Assembly (NCBI RefSeq): GCF_030814695.1
Contig: NZ_JAUSVL010000001.1
Coordinates: 2,268,227-2,332,226 of the forward strand
Direction of reading: 5' to 3'
Source: Oligosphaera ethanolica
GTDB lineage: Bacteria > Verrucomicrobiota > Lentisphaeria > Oligosphaerales > Oligosphaeraceae
DNA length: 64,000 nucleotides
The position numbers and the translations under genes were made by a program. Positions 47,211 to 56,319 of the stretch are shown here, one piece after another (position 1 is the stretch's first letter; every line of letters begins with the position of its first letter). The notes beneath the pieces are model-generated. The model saw nothing but the letters and a program-made list of their open reading frames with translations. It made no database searches and was not told the origin of the DNA.

Positions 47211-47365
47211 GCGCCAGCGACTGGTTCTACAGCTTTGAGTGCCCTTGCGTCTGCGACCTTGATCCGCAAATGACGCAGACTATCGCGGAGTGATTTCGAC
47301 ATCTTCAGCACATGAAACCTGCGGGAATCTGCGGAATCTGCGGATAGGGTCTTGACGGCGTGTTG

Positions 47366-48490
47366 TCAGCCGGCGCCTGAATCGGCGGGGTTGATGAAGA
47401 CGGCTTTGATGGCCTGGCCGGCTTCGACGGCGGCGAAGGCGGCGGCGTGCTTATCGAGGGTGAAGCGCGCGGCGGTGCAGCGGCGAAAAAGCTCCGTAAG
47501 GCGGGCGTGGGTGAGGACGAAAGCGAGGTAGTCCTTGACGTCTTCCAGGTTGTATTGGCCGCTGCCGAAGATCTGCAGGGCCTTGAAGGTGATCAGCTGC
47601 GGCGAGACCGCGACAGCGCCGCTGTTTGAGTACTGCCCGGGGACCAGGTAGCGGCCGCGGATGCGGAGCAGGTCCAGTCCTTCCACGAAGGAGTCGGGCG
47701 TGCCGCTGGTTTCGATAACGACGTCGGCGCCGTTGCCGCCGCTGAGCTCACGGATGGCCTTCACGCGGTCGTCACGGCTGGCGCGGTAGTCGAAAATCTG
47801 TTCGACGCCGAAGGCCCGGGCCAGATCATTGCGTTCGTTGTTGGTCATGGACCCCACGGCGACCACGCGGCAGCCCGCCGCAGCGGCAGCGGCGATGGCA
47901 AAGAGCCCCATCGCGCCGGTGCCCTGCACGACCACGAACTCGCCGGCGCGAAAACCGCCGCTGTATTTGGCGGCGCGCATCATGGTCGGCCCCACGCAGG
48001 GGAAAGCCGACACGGCGACGGGGTCCACCGCCGCCGGCAGCCGCACGATATTGGCCGCCGGCGCGAAATGATACTCGGCGAAACCGCCGTGCAGATGGGG
48101 CGCGTCGGCTGGCGCTTTCTTGTAGGTCACGCCGAAGTTCATGCAGCTCGACGTTTCGCCGCGTCGGCAGTTCGCGCAGTCGCCGCAGGGTATGGCCACG
48201 CAGACGATGGCTAGGGCGCCGCAGCTGATCTTCTGGCCGATCGCGTCGCAGTCGGCGCCGGCGCCAATGGTGTCAATGCGGCCGACAAATTCGTGGCCGA
48301 GGACAATTTCGCCGGGGGGGAGGGCGAGGGTGCCGTGCAGAAAATGCATATCGGTGCCGCAGATGCCGCTTTGGAAGAGGGTGAGGCCGACCTGGCCAGG
48401 CCCGGGTTCCAGCAGCGGGTAGCGCCGCAGTTCAAATTGCCGGGCGGGCGAGCAGAACACCAGTGCCTGTGCGGTTTTATCCTTGACCAT
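47366..48490 (-). CDS. zinc-dependent medium-chain alcohol/polyol dehydrogenase
   Basis: The protein has 374 aa from the ATG at 48490 (GGAG seven bases upstream). The catalytic zinc ligands are in SGICGTDMHFLHG and VLGHEFVG, the structural zinc Cys in CGDCANCRRGETSSC and the Rossmann motif in VVQGTGAMGLFA (residue ~185). It resembles threonine/sorbitol-type dehydrogenases. It follows the glycyl radical enzyme by 66 bp on the same strand, so it probably reduces or oxidises the product or substrate of that enzyme. Confidence 0.9.
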   Translation of the reverse strand: MVKDKTAQALVFCSPARQFELRRYPLLEPGPGQVGLTLFQSGICGTDMHFLHGTLALPPGEIVLGHEFVGRIDTIGAGADCDAIGQKISCGALAIVCVAIPCGDCANCRRGETSSCMNFGVTYKKAPADAPHLHGGFAEYHFAPAANIVRLPAAVDPVAVSAFPCVGPTMMRAAKYSGGFRAGEFVVVQGTGAMGLFAIAAAAAAGCRVVAVGSMTNNERNDLARAFGVEQIFDYRASRDDRVKAIRELSGGNGADVVIETSGTPDSFVEGLDLLRIRGRYLVPGQYSNSGAVAVSPQLITFKALQIFGSGQYNLEDVKDYLAFVLTHARLTELFRRCTAARFTLDKHAAAFAAVEAGQAIKAVFINPADSGAG

Positions 48491-48556
48491 AATCAGTCTC
48501 CTGTCTTTGCGTGGTCCAGCGCGGCGCCGGTCGTCTGCCATGCTTGCCACGCCCAT

Positions 48557-50629
48557 TCAGGCGTGGCCGTGGGCGTGACGGCGAATGACATCGCGTTGGA
48601 CCATCGGGTCCAGATACACAAAATACGCAGAAAAACCGCTCACCCGCACCACCAGATTTTCGTGTTCGCGGGGATGCTGCAGTGCGTCTTCGAGCTCGGC
48701 GTTGTTATTGAAATTGAACTGCATTTCCTGGATGCGCCGGCGCACAAAGGCCTTGGTGAACACGACCATGCGGTCGAGGCCGTCGGCGCCGGCGAAGGCG
48801 TCCGGATCAAAGCGCGCATTAACGACCGTGCCGCCCTTGGAAAGAGTGAAGTCCGGCGCCGCGACCGAAGCAAAGAAGGCGGTCGGGCCGCTGACGTCGT
48901 TGCCGAAGAACGGCGAGCAGGCCGTAGACAGCGGCGTGTGCGCAAAACGACCGTCCGGCGAGGCGCCGACTTCGCGGCCCGCCGAGATATTGTGGATATT
49001 CGACGCGATCAGCGGCAGAAAGCGCCCGCCGTCAATCGTGTGATGCGCGAGCACAATCCGGCAATAGAGACCGGCAACGTCGCGGGCGATGCCGTCCACA
49101 TAGGGATTGTCGTTGCCGAATTTCGGTGCGCGGCGTAGGAGCAGCTGCCGTTCGTTTTCGTAGCCGGCGAAGTCCTTGGCCAGGATTTCCTGCAGCTGTT
49201 CGATGCTCAGGAGGCCGTCCTCAAAGACGACTTTTTTGATTGCGGCCAGGGAATCGACCATGGAGGCGAAGCCCCGGATGCCCAGGCCATGCCAGCGCGG
49301 ATAGAGAGCGCCGCCGGCGTTCACGTCCAGGCCGCGGGCGATGCAATCGCGGGTGAAGAGCGAGAGAATGACGTCTGGCACGCGTTCCGGCGGCTGGTCG
49401 GCGAGCTGCTGGTTGTACTGATCGACGGCGGTTTGGATGGAGCGTTCGACCTCATCCCGGAAGTTGTCCCAGAGTTCGTCGTAGCTGCGCGGGAGGCGCT
49501 GCCAGGAGCGCTCCAAGCATTGCATGGTGTTGGAGCTGAAGCCGTCGCTCCAGCCGGTTTGGCAGCCCGGTATATGCGATTCAATGCAGCCCACCAGGCA
49601 GTAGTCGCGCGCCGCCGCGAGCGGTATGCCCAGTTCGTGGAGCGACGGCACGTTCACTTCGTCGTTGAATATCGCGGGAAAGCCAATGCCGGACATGATG
49701 CAGCGCGCGCAGGCGCGATGGTAGCGTTCCGACGACCCGTCGTGGAAGCGCGCCGACAGGTTGGTCGACGGGCTGCGCACCGTACTGGTCGCCTCCAGCG
49801 CGATGTAGCTCAGCTCATTCTCGGCATTTTCGCCCGACGGCGTCAGACCGCCGATGGCGATATTGGTGACGCTGGACTGATTGTTGGGCGACTGATGCAG
49901 CGACTCGATCTTGGTCCAGAGATGACAGAAGAGGGCGAAGGTCTCGTCGCGCCGATTAGCATCGTAGAAGGGCCACAGGTACTGATCGATGCGGCCGAAG
50001 CCATTGGCGCCACGGCCTTCCGTGCGCAGGAAGAGGAACAGCAGCCAAATCAGCTGCAGGGCGTCATGCATATCCCGCGGCGGCTTGGTGCTCAGCCAAT
50101 CGACGCGGTCGGCGAGGTCGCTGCGGCCTGCCGCGCGCGCCGCCGAGGCATGGCGCCGGAAAAAGACCTCGATCGCGTCCAGGCCAGCCAGCATCGCTTC
50201 GAGATAGGCCTTCTCGCTGGCCGGCCGTTCGCGGCGGCGTTCGGCATCGACGCGCTGGCGATAGCCGGCAAAGCCCGCCGCGAGCACCTCGGGGAAGTCG
50301 ATCACCAGGTGGCTGCCGCCGCGCTGAAAATCGCGATTGGGGTGTGCGGCGTGGGCCGCCCGGGCCTGCTGGTAATCGTCATCGCTGATGCCCGCCGGCA
50401 GGGCGTGCAGAAGAAAGGTCGGCTCGCCGGCGAGTTCGTCGTCGTCATGCACGACACATGGCAGCATCGCCGCCATGTGCTGTAGAGCGCGCATCCGGTA
50501 GAGCGCCTCGGAGACGCCCGCGGCGCGCGGGTGGTCGCGATAATAGCTGCCGCGATAAAAGAGCCCGAGGTCGATCATCTCGCCCCGACCGGGCCGATAC
50601 AGCTCACGCAATGGCCGCCAATCACGCAT
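48557..50629 (-). CDS. glycyl radical enzyme (pyruvate formate-lyase-like), copy 2
   Basis: The protein has 690 aa. I take the ATG at 50629, six bases after GGAGG; a GTG sits one codon earlier. The active Cys lies in YCLVGCIESHIPG near residue 349 and the glycyl radical loop in VRVSGFSAYFVYL near 663. GCIE is the pattern of dehydratase/lyase branches (GCVE-type), so diol or hydroxy-acid dehydration is more likely than PFL activity; this is inference. No radical-SAM activase is in the window. It precedes the alcohol dehydrogenase and follows the Fe-S gene trio, from which MITE copy 2 separates it. Confidence 0.93.
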   Translation of the reverse strand: MRDWRPLRELYRPGRGEMIDLGLFYRGSYYRDHPRAAGVSEALYRMRALQHMAAMLPCVVHDDDELAGEPTFLLHALPAGISDDDYQQARAAHAAHPNRDFQRGGSHLVIDFPEVLAAGFAGYRQRVDAERRRERPASEKAYLEAMLAGLDAIEVFFRRHASAARAAGRSDLADRVDWLSTKPPRDMHDALQLIWLLFLFLRTEGRGANGFGRIDQYLWPFYDANRRDETFALFCHLWTKIESLHQSPNNQSSVTNIAIGGLTPSGENAENELSYIALEATSTVRSPSTNLSARFHDGSSERYHRACARCIMSGIGFPAIFNDEVNVPSLHELGIPLAAARDYCLVGCIESHIPGCQTGWSDGFSSNTMQCLERSWQRLPRSYDELWDNFRDEVERSIQTAVDQYNQQLADQPPERVPDVILSLFTRDCIARGLDVNAGGALYPRWHGLGIRGFASMVDSLAAIKKVVFEDGLLSIEQLQEILAKDFAGYENERQLLLRRAPKFGNDNPYVDGIARDVAGLYCRIVLAHHTIDGGRFLPLIASNIHNISAGREVGASPDGRFAHTPLSTACSPFFGNDVSGPTAFFASVAAPDFTLSKGGTVVNARFDPDAFAGADGLDRMVVFTKAFVRRRIQEMQFNFNNNAELEDALQHPREHENLVVRVSGFSAYFVYLDPMVQRDVIRRHAHGHA

Positions 50630-50702
50630 CACGGGCCTCCGTAGTCATCAACCAGCTTATGAAAATTCTACCCGCAGACGACGCTAAGACTTCTGAAAAA
50701 TG

Positions 50703-50957
50703 ATAATGTGCGAAATCTTGTGATAAACACTTGTATTTGCGCCAATGTGACCGAAACTCTTCTTTTGCGAAAGGCTTTTTGACAATAGACTCATTATCAA
50801 GTGGTTATGCATGAATTTGCCCCGTAGGGGCACGACTATGCTTAACCCCAGGCTAAAGCCTGGGGTTAAGCATGGTTAAGCGCCTACGGCGCTGAGAAAG
50901 GCTTCAGAACTACTTGTGTCAAGTCTCTCTTTTTATCACAAGATTTCGCACATTACC
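50703..50957. mobile_element. MITE, copy 2 (255 bp)
   Basis: It has the same ~22-bp terminal repeats (TAATGTGCGAAATCTTGTGA at the left, complement at the right) as the 395-bp copy at 19445-19839, in inverted orientation. It carries a single compact hairpin TTAACCCCAGGCT/AGCCTGGGGTTAA. An A-rich AAAAATG flanks both sides. It lies 29 bp past the stop of the third Fe-S gene. Confidence 0.88.
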
Positions 50958-50985
50958 AAAAAATGCGGCTAGGAGGATTTGCGGA

Positions 50986-51819
50986 CTAGCCTTGGAAGGT
51001 GGGGTATCCCCAGGCTTCGCGGCGGCGGAAAGGCGCCTTGAAGGCGGTCTTGACTTTGCCGCCGTCTTCGAGGCAGGCGATGCAGGCGCGAGTACAAGCG
51101 GCGGCGAGGCGGTTCGGCGGGGCGCTGGCGCTGGAGGTATCTGGGTAGGCGCCATTGACGCAGAAACGGCAAGCGTCGTCATTGAAACAGGCGACAGTGA
51201 CCTGCTGGTCGCCGACAGCGATGGTGGTGTCAGTGGCGCCGAGAGCCTGGGCCGGGCAGCCCGCCACGCAGGCGCGGCAGTGCTCGCGATCACAGACCTG
51301 GCCGCTGCGGAAGGGCTCGTCGGGCTCGATGTCGGCTTCGCAGAAGAGTAAGCCCAGTGCCTGGCGGGCGCCGAAGCGCGGGGTCAGGAAGGCGCCGTTG
51401 TAGCCGATTTCGCCGAGGCCGGCCAGCTGGGCGGCGACGCGGATGTCGGGCGTGACATTGGGCGCGGGCTTACCGTTTCCGGCGGGGACGCCGTCGGGCC
51501 AGCGCTCGGGCGCGAGGGGCGAGCTGGGGACGGCGAGGATGCCATTGTCTTCGAAGCGACGGCAGAGCGCATAGGCGTCGGTGGGAGCGAGGATGCGGTT
51601 GACGCGCATGAAGACCGTGCCTTCTTCCATGCCGCGGAAATAGCTGCGCGGAATTTCACGGGCGAAGACCACGATGGCCCCGGCATTGGGAAGGATGCTC
51701 AGCGGGTTCCACTGCGGATCGACATTGGCGAAATGCTTCGGGTCGGCGACGCCGATCATATCCAAATGCAGTTCGGCGGCCCATTGTTTGAGTGTTTCTT
51801 TCGGGAATTTCATAGTCAT
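50986..51819 (-). CDS. COG1600-like 4Fe-4S protein (QueG-related), gene 3 of trio
   Basis: The protein has 277 aa. Starts at 51819 (overlapping the upstream stop as TGATG) and 51813 are both possible. It has the common N-terminal fold of epoxyqueuosine-reductase-like proteins (LHLDMIGVADPKHF; AGLGEIGYNGAFLTPRFG near 140) and a Cys cluster CDREHCRACVAGCPAQAL near 185, then CFNDDACRFC. It is shorter than QueG and lacks HEAT repeats, so it is not an obvious queuosine enzyme. Probable electron-transfer or reductase subunit working with the glycyl radical pathway. Confidence 0.8.
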   Translation of the reverse strand: MTMKFPKETLKQWAAELHLDMIGVADPKHFANVDPQWNPLSILPNAGAIVVFAREIPRSYFRGMEEGTVFMRVNRILAPTDAYALCRRFEDNGILAVPSSPLAPERWPDGVPAGNGKPAPNVTPDIRVAAQLAGLGEIGYNGAFLTPRFGARQALGLLFCEADIEPDEPFRSGQVCDREHCRACVAGCPAQALGATDTTIAVGDQQVTVACFNDDACRFCVNGAYPDTSSASAPPNRLAAACTRACIACLEDGGKVKTAFKAPFRRREAWGYPTFQG

Positions 51820-52775
51820 CACCCTTTCACTCCGCCCTTGAGGCGTTTACGGCTTTCGAGGTGGTCATTGCAGGCCTGCACGCAGCCGATGGCGCCGCAG
51901 ACGGAACCGGGGCGGCCGCCCTGGCCATGTTCAACGCTGCCGTTGGCAATGAGGCCGAGGTACTCGATGCGGGTGGACAGCGCGAAGCCCAGGCGATATG
52001 CCGAGTACCAGTCGTAGCTCACTTTATCGATGTCCATCTGCATGCCGGGCAGGTCCTTGGTGACAAAGGGCGAGGCCTTGGGATTGAGGCCCCAGTGCGT
52101 CACTTTGCACTTGCCGCAATTCACACGGCCCCAGGAGAACTCGCGGTCCTCGCAGACAACGCTTTCTTTCTCGCCGCCGAGGGCGTGGCCGGGGCAGTGG
52201 CGAACACAGGCCTTGCAGTTATCGCAGAGCTGCTCGCGGTAGAGCGGGTCGGGCTCCAGCTCGGCGTCGGTCAGCAGGATTTCGAAGCGCTGGCGGGGGC
52301 CGAATTCCGGGGTAAGGAAGACTTTCGACCAACCGATTTCGCCGAGGCCGGCGAAGGCGGCGGCGACGCGCATGTGCATCATCACGCAGGGCGGGAGCTT
52401 CCCGGGCGCGAGGGGCTGGCGGGCCGGCGGCGCTTCGTCAAGAAGCGTATGGCCGCCCGGGGAGGCGACGGCTTCGTAGCCGTGGTCTTCGAGCAAGGCG
52501 GAGATGGCTTCGCCTGCTGAGCCCAGCGAGTTGTAGAGGCCGCTGCCGTAGCCGTAGATCCAATAGGTGGACCAGTCGGTGCCTTCCTGGATGCCTTTGT
52601 AGCAGCCCTTGAGAATGCGATTGGCATAGACAATGACTGACTTGGCTTCGGGGAAGAGTGACAGCGGGTGGGTTTCGGGCGGGCAGTCTTTAAAGCGGTC
52701 GATACTGGCGATGCCGCAGATGTCGGCACCGCGCGTAATCGCCGCGTCTTTGATCATCTTGCTGGTCAGTGTCAT
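51819..52775 (-). CDS. COG1600-like 4Fe-4S protein, gene 2 of trio
   Basis: The protein has 318 aa from the ATG at 52775, one base after the upstream stop; the longer frame to 53024 overlaps that gene. It shares the AGLGEIGWSKVFLTPEFGPR motif (residues ~160) and a cluster CDNCKACVRHCPGHAL near 205, followed by more Cys (VNCGKCKV; SVCGAIGCVQAC). A paralogue of its neighbours. The function is unknown; a redox partner is likely. Confidence 0.8.
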   Translation of the reverse strand: MTLTSKMIKDAAITRGADICGIASIDRFKDCPPETHPLSLFPEAKSVIVYANRILKGCYKGIQEGTDWSTYWIYGYGSGLYNSLGSAGEAISALLEDHGYEAVASPGGHTLLDEAPPARQPLAPGKLPPCVMMHMRVAAAFAGLGEIGWSKVFLTPEFGPRQRFEILLTDAELEPDPLYREQLCDNCKACVRHCPGHALGGEKESVVCEDREFSWGRVNCGKCKVTHWGLNPKASPFVTKDLPGMQMDIDKVSYDWYSAYRLGFALSTRIEYLGLIANGSVEHGQGGRPGSVCGAIGCVQACNDHLESRKRLKGGVKG

Positions 52776-52776
52776 G

Positions 52777-53667
52777 TTATTGCTCCTTCGCTTGATCGGG
52801 ACGGAAACCCCAGGGCTCGCGGATGCGGAAAGGCAGGCGGTAGCCCGTGTCGTGCGTGGCTTCAAAATGGGCGATGCAGGCCCGGCCGCAGGAAGCCGCC
52901 AGGCGGTTTGGCAGACTGCCGCCCAAGAAGCGGCTGCTGCTTTCGCCTTTGACCTGGTTGTTCTCGACCTCGAAATGCAGTTCTTCGGCACCGGCGAAGT
53001 ACTTGGAGTCGCCACTGACGCCATTGGGGCAGGCTTGGCAGGACAAGGCGTTGATGGCGCCGACGGCCATGGTCTGGCCCTGGCAGGACACCGTGCCGCG
53101 ATCTGTCGCCGAAATAGCCGACAGCGGACAGCATTTCACGCATTCCATGCAGAGATCACAGATGGGCTTGCGGCCAGCCGGTACGCCCGGGCCGGGTTCA
53201 ATGGGCATGTCCGTAACCAAAAGACCGAGGGACTGCCGAATGCCGTATTGCTCGGACATGAACATGCCGTGGTAGCCGATCTCGCCCAGGCCAGCGGCGA
53301 CGGCGGCGTACTCCACCGCAATGCGGTAGGAATTCGGCCGGCACAGGTCCATATGGACGGCGCGGCGCGGCATCTTCGGGGCGTCGACGGGTGCGAAGGG
53401 CACGCATTCGTAGCCCTCGCGTTCGATGGCGCGGACAACGCCGTCCATGCCGGTCAGCCAGCGCGCTACGCCCGTCCACAGGGAGCCTTCCTCCATAGCC
53501 CGGAAACGCCCGCGACGAATGTGCTGGCCAAGGACCACGACGGATTTGGCGCCGGGGAACAGGGACAGCGGATTTTCCTGCGCCGGCACATCAGCGTAGG
53601 CACTGAGCGGCACGACGCCGACCAGGTCGTAGTGGGCTTTCGCCCGGAATTCTGCGAAGGGAATCAT
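52777..53667 (-). CDS. COG1600-like 4Fe-4S protein, gene 1 of trio
   Basis: The protein has 296 aa from the ATG at 53667 (GGAG eight bases upstream). It shows AAGLGEIGYHGMFMSEQYGI near 140 and CDLCMECVKCCPLSAI near 190, then CQACPNG. With the next two genes it forms a tandem of three diverged paralogues with 1-bp gaps or overlaps. It lies 135 bp after the beta-mannosidase gene. Confidence 0.8.
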   Translation of the reverse strand: MIPFAEFRAKAHYDLVGVVPLSAYADVPAQENPLSLFPGAKSVVVLGQHIRRGRFRAMEEGSLWTGVARWLTGMDGVVRAIEREGYECVPFAPVDAPKMPRRAVHMDLCRPNSYRIAVEYAAVAAGLGEIGYHGMFMSEQYGIRQSLGLLVTDMPIEPGPGVPAGRKPICDLCMECVKCCPLSAISATDRGTVSCQGQTMAVGAINALSCQACPNGVSGDSKYFAGAEELHFEVENNQVKGESSSRFLGGSLPNRLAASCGRACIAHFEATHDTGYRLPFRIREPWGFRPDQAKEQ

Positions 53668-53759
53668 CGTCGGTTCTCCCGATGGGTTTGTGCGCCGCGG
53701 TAACCTCGTGGCGCTGGACAAGGACTCAGGACTGTGGTGAAATCGCTGCGAGCACTGTT

Positions 53760-53779
53760 GCCCCGGCCAAGGCCGGGGC
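53760..53779. terminator. GC-rich hairpin after beta-mannosidase
   Basis: The perfect stem GCCCCGGCC/GGCCGGGGC lies 24 bp past the beta-mannosidase stop. There is no T-run, so it may attenuate rather than terminate. Confidence 0.35.
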
Positions 53780-53802
53780 GTGGCGTCGTTCTTTCGCGGT
53801 TG

Positions 53803-56145
53803 TCAGTTGCAGGTCCACTCGAAGGGCTCGAGGTCGCGGATGATGGGTAGCCAGCGCTGCCACTGTTCGAGAGCGAAAGGCGGCGTACCGAGAATGTAAT
53901 GGTTCGCGCCGCGTTCGCCATCGGCTTCCCATTCAAGCAGGTAGAGCTCCTGGGTGCTGCGTGGCGCCCGGATGCGGCCGACGGTGATATTGTGGTTGGC
54001 CGGCGAGGTGAAATCGCCTTCCAGGACCACGCTTTTGTCTTCGCCGCGCTTGACCGTGAAATGGCCCTTGCGCTCGCGTTGCGAGTCGTTGCCGATGACG
54101 ACCTGGCAGTGCCAGCTGTCAGGCTCGGACATCATCACGCAGAGCTCCTTATGGACCCGCTTGAGGAAATAGTACGCAAGTTTCTTGGTGAAATAGTAGT
54201 CCACGATGGCATCGGAAATTTGCGGCCAGCCGTCCATCATGTTCCACCAGAGAATACCGCCTGTGCGGCCCTTGCGCAGCCGGAAATTCTCCACGAAGAA
54301 TTTTTTAGCTTCGGCCTGGACGAATTGTGAGGCGAAAGCGAAGTCATCGAGGTTATCGGGGATTTTGCCGAAGACTTCGAGGGTCTGGTCGGCCATCATC
54401 TTGATGCGGCCGTCGATATGGGAGACGCCGGGGATGGGGTCGGTAGCGTGGATGGCCCATTCGGGGTTGTCATACCAGGGCCAAAGTTTGTCAGGCGAGA
54501 TGAATTTTTTGAGTGAGGTGATGGCTGGGCAGCCGTGGTAGCCGGTTTCGGAGGCGAAGCAGGCGTTGTTATTGGCGTAGAAATTACTCTTGTAGTAATC
54601 GCGCGGTCCCCACAGGTGCTGTTCGGGTCCGATGCGTTCATTGCCTTTGAGGGCGACGATGGACGGGGTGATGAACGGTGAGCTGGGCAGGTATGGCCGG
54701 TGCGGGTCGAGGCGCTGCAGGACTTGGGGAAGCACCTCGCGCGTCAGGCGGTTTTGGCCGGGATCGCGGTAGAGGCCCCACCAGCCGACGTAGCCGCTGT
54801 CGTTTTCATTGTCGCCGGCCCAGAGGGCAATGCAGGCGTGCTGCCGGCGTTCTTTGACTACGATCTCGGCTTCGCGGCGGAAGCGCGCCAGGAAGCCCTC
54901 GTCCTGCGGGTAGGCGGCGCAGGCCATGGAGAAGTCCTGCCAGATCATGATGCCGTAGCGGTCGCAAATGTCGTAGAATTCCTTGGCTTCGTAGACATTA
55001 CCGCCCCAGCAGCGGGCCATGTTGCAGCCCATATCGCGGAAGAGTTCGAGGATGGCCGGGATGCGCGCGGCATCGCGGCTGTGCAAGGCGTCAGCCGGCA
55101 CCCAGTTCGAGCCCTTGATGAAGACCGGCACGCCATTGACGATGAAGTTGAACCGGCCGGGGTGCTCGGGAGTGTTGAGCTCGGTGTGATCCAGCTCGAC
55201 GGTGCGGATGCCGAGGGTGACGGTTTTGCTGGCGACAACCTCGTCGTGATGCAGCAATTCGACCACGACCTCGTAGAGATTGGCCTCGCCGTAGCCGTGC
55301 GGCCACCACAGTTTCGGCTTGGAAACCGTAAACGCGAATTGGTCCCAGACAAACTGCAGCGGCCGGCAGTGCTCGAAACTCGCATCGCCGCAGCGGCCGC
55401 GCAAGCGGAGCTTGAAGCCCTCAATGACCAGCGCGTCATTGCGCGTCTTGACCACGGCCCGCAACGCGGCGCTGCCGGCGTCACAGCGCTCGGTGAAGAT
55501 GTAGATGTCCTCGATCTCATTCTTCGGGCGGTCTTCGATGTAGACGGGCCGCCAGATACCGGCGGAGACGATGCGCGGCATGATGTCCCAGCCGAAACAA
55601 TGCGCGGGTTTGCGCAGGCGGAGCAGTTCGACGCCGAAGCCGTGGGCGCGCTCCCAGGGCTCCATGTCCTCGCCGCGGACGGCGTTGAGCGGCGATTTGA
55701 GGCAGACCATCAGCACGTTATCTTCGCCGACGTGGCGGAGTTTGCCGCGCAGACTGAAGCGGTGGGGGATGAGCGCGTTGTCGGTCGAGGCGATTTTTTT
55801 GCCATTGAGCCACACATCGGCGATGCAGTCGAGGCCTTCGAATACCAGCTCGGGGTCGCTGAAGGCCGGCGTGGTGAAGTGCCGTTCGTACCAGTACTGG
55901 TGGAATTCGTAGGGCCGCAGGCCGGTGCTGTTCAGGCCGAAGAAGGGGTCTGAAATCGTGCCAGCGGCCTGCAGGTCGATCTCCACGTTGCCGGGGACCT
56001 GCGCCGGAATGCCCTCCAAAGCCGCGCAGAGCAACTCGTCCGGCGTGTTGATGTTTTTTTCGCCTTCGAGAAAATGCCGCATGGTCCAGGTGCCGCCGAG
56101 GTCGAGACGGGGGCGCTGGCCCGAGGGAGACGCTGTTGTGGTCAT
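53803..56145 (-). CDS. GH2 beta-mannosidase
   Basis: The protein has 780 aa with no signal peptide, so it acts in the cytoplasm on imported manno-oligosaccharides. The sugar-binding domain (RLDLGGTWTMRHF; VPGNVEIDL; YWYERHFTTP) covers 15-190. The catalytic barrel has GCNMARCWGGNVYEAKEFYD near 375, ALWAGDNENDSGY near 430 (acid/base Glu of the NE pair) and FASETGYHGCPAI near 540 (probable nucleophile Glu). The usual WCGNNE reads WAGDNE here. It heads the minus-strand cluster that continues with Fe-S proteins and the glycyl radical enzyme. Confidence 0.93.
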   Translation of the reverse strand: MTTTASPSGQRPRLDLGGTWTMRHFLEGEKNINTPDELLCAALEGIPAQVPGNVEIDLQAAGTISDPFFGLNSTGLRPYEFHQYWYERHFTTPAFSDPELVFEGLDCIADVWLNGKKIASTDNALIPHRFSLRGKLRHVGEDNVLMVCLKSPLNAVRGEDMEPWERAHGFGVELLRLRKPAHCFGWDIMPRIVSAGIWRPVYIEDRPKNEIEDIYIFTERCDAGSAALRAVVKTRNDALVIEGFKLRLRGRCGDASFEHCRPLQFVWDQFAFTVSKPKLWWPHGYGEANLYEVVVELLHHDEVVASKTVTLGIRTVELDHTELNTPEHPGRFNFIVNGVPVFIKGSNWVPADALHSRDAARIPAILELFRDMGCNMARCWGGNVYEAKEFYDICDRYGIMIWQDFSMACAAYPQDEGFLARFRREAEIVVKERRQHACIALWAGDNENDSGYVGWWGLYRDPGQNRLTREVLPQVLQRLDPHRPYLPSSPFITPSIVALKGNERIGPEQHLWGPRDYYKSNFYANNNACFASETGYHGCPAITSLKKFISPDKLWPWYDNPEWAIHATDPIPGVSHIDGRIKMMADQTLEVFGKIPDNLDDFAFASQFVQAEAKKFFVENFRLRKGRTGGILWWNMMDGWPQISDAIVDYYFTKKLAYYFLKRVHKELCVMMSEPDSWHCQVVIGNDSQRERKGHFTVKRGEDKSVVLEGDFTSPANHNITVGRIRAPRSTQELYLLEWEADGERGANHYILGTPPFALEQWQRWLPIIRDLEPFEWTCN

Positions 56146-56319
56146 TGCTGAGATGCCTTTCCAGTGATAAGAGGGCTCTTCATACCGTTATGTTGCCATC
56201 GGCAGTGCCTTACGGACTACGCGGTGGCGCCTTTTTGATCCGGTTGCACAAAAGCCCATTGTAGCAAGTGATGCGACAATGGGCTGTGGGAAAACAACGT
56301 CTGGTTTTTGGCGCAATGT

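Noticed and set aside
50986-53667. Epoxyqueuosine reductase (queG) for the three Fe-S genes
   Set aside because: The proteins share the fold and Cys clusters, but there are three diverged tandem copies without HEAT repeats and with no tRNA-modification context.
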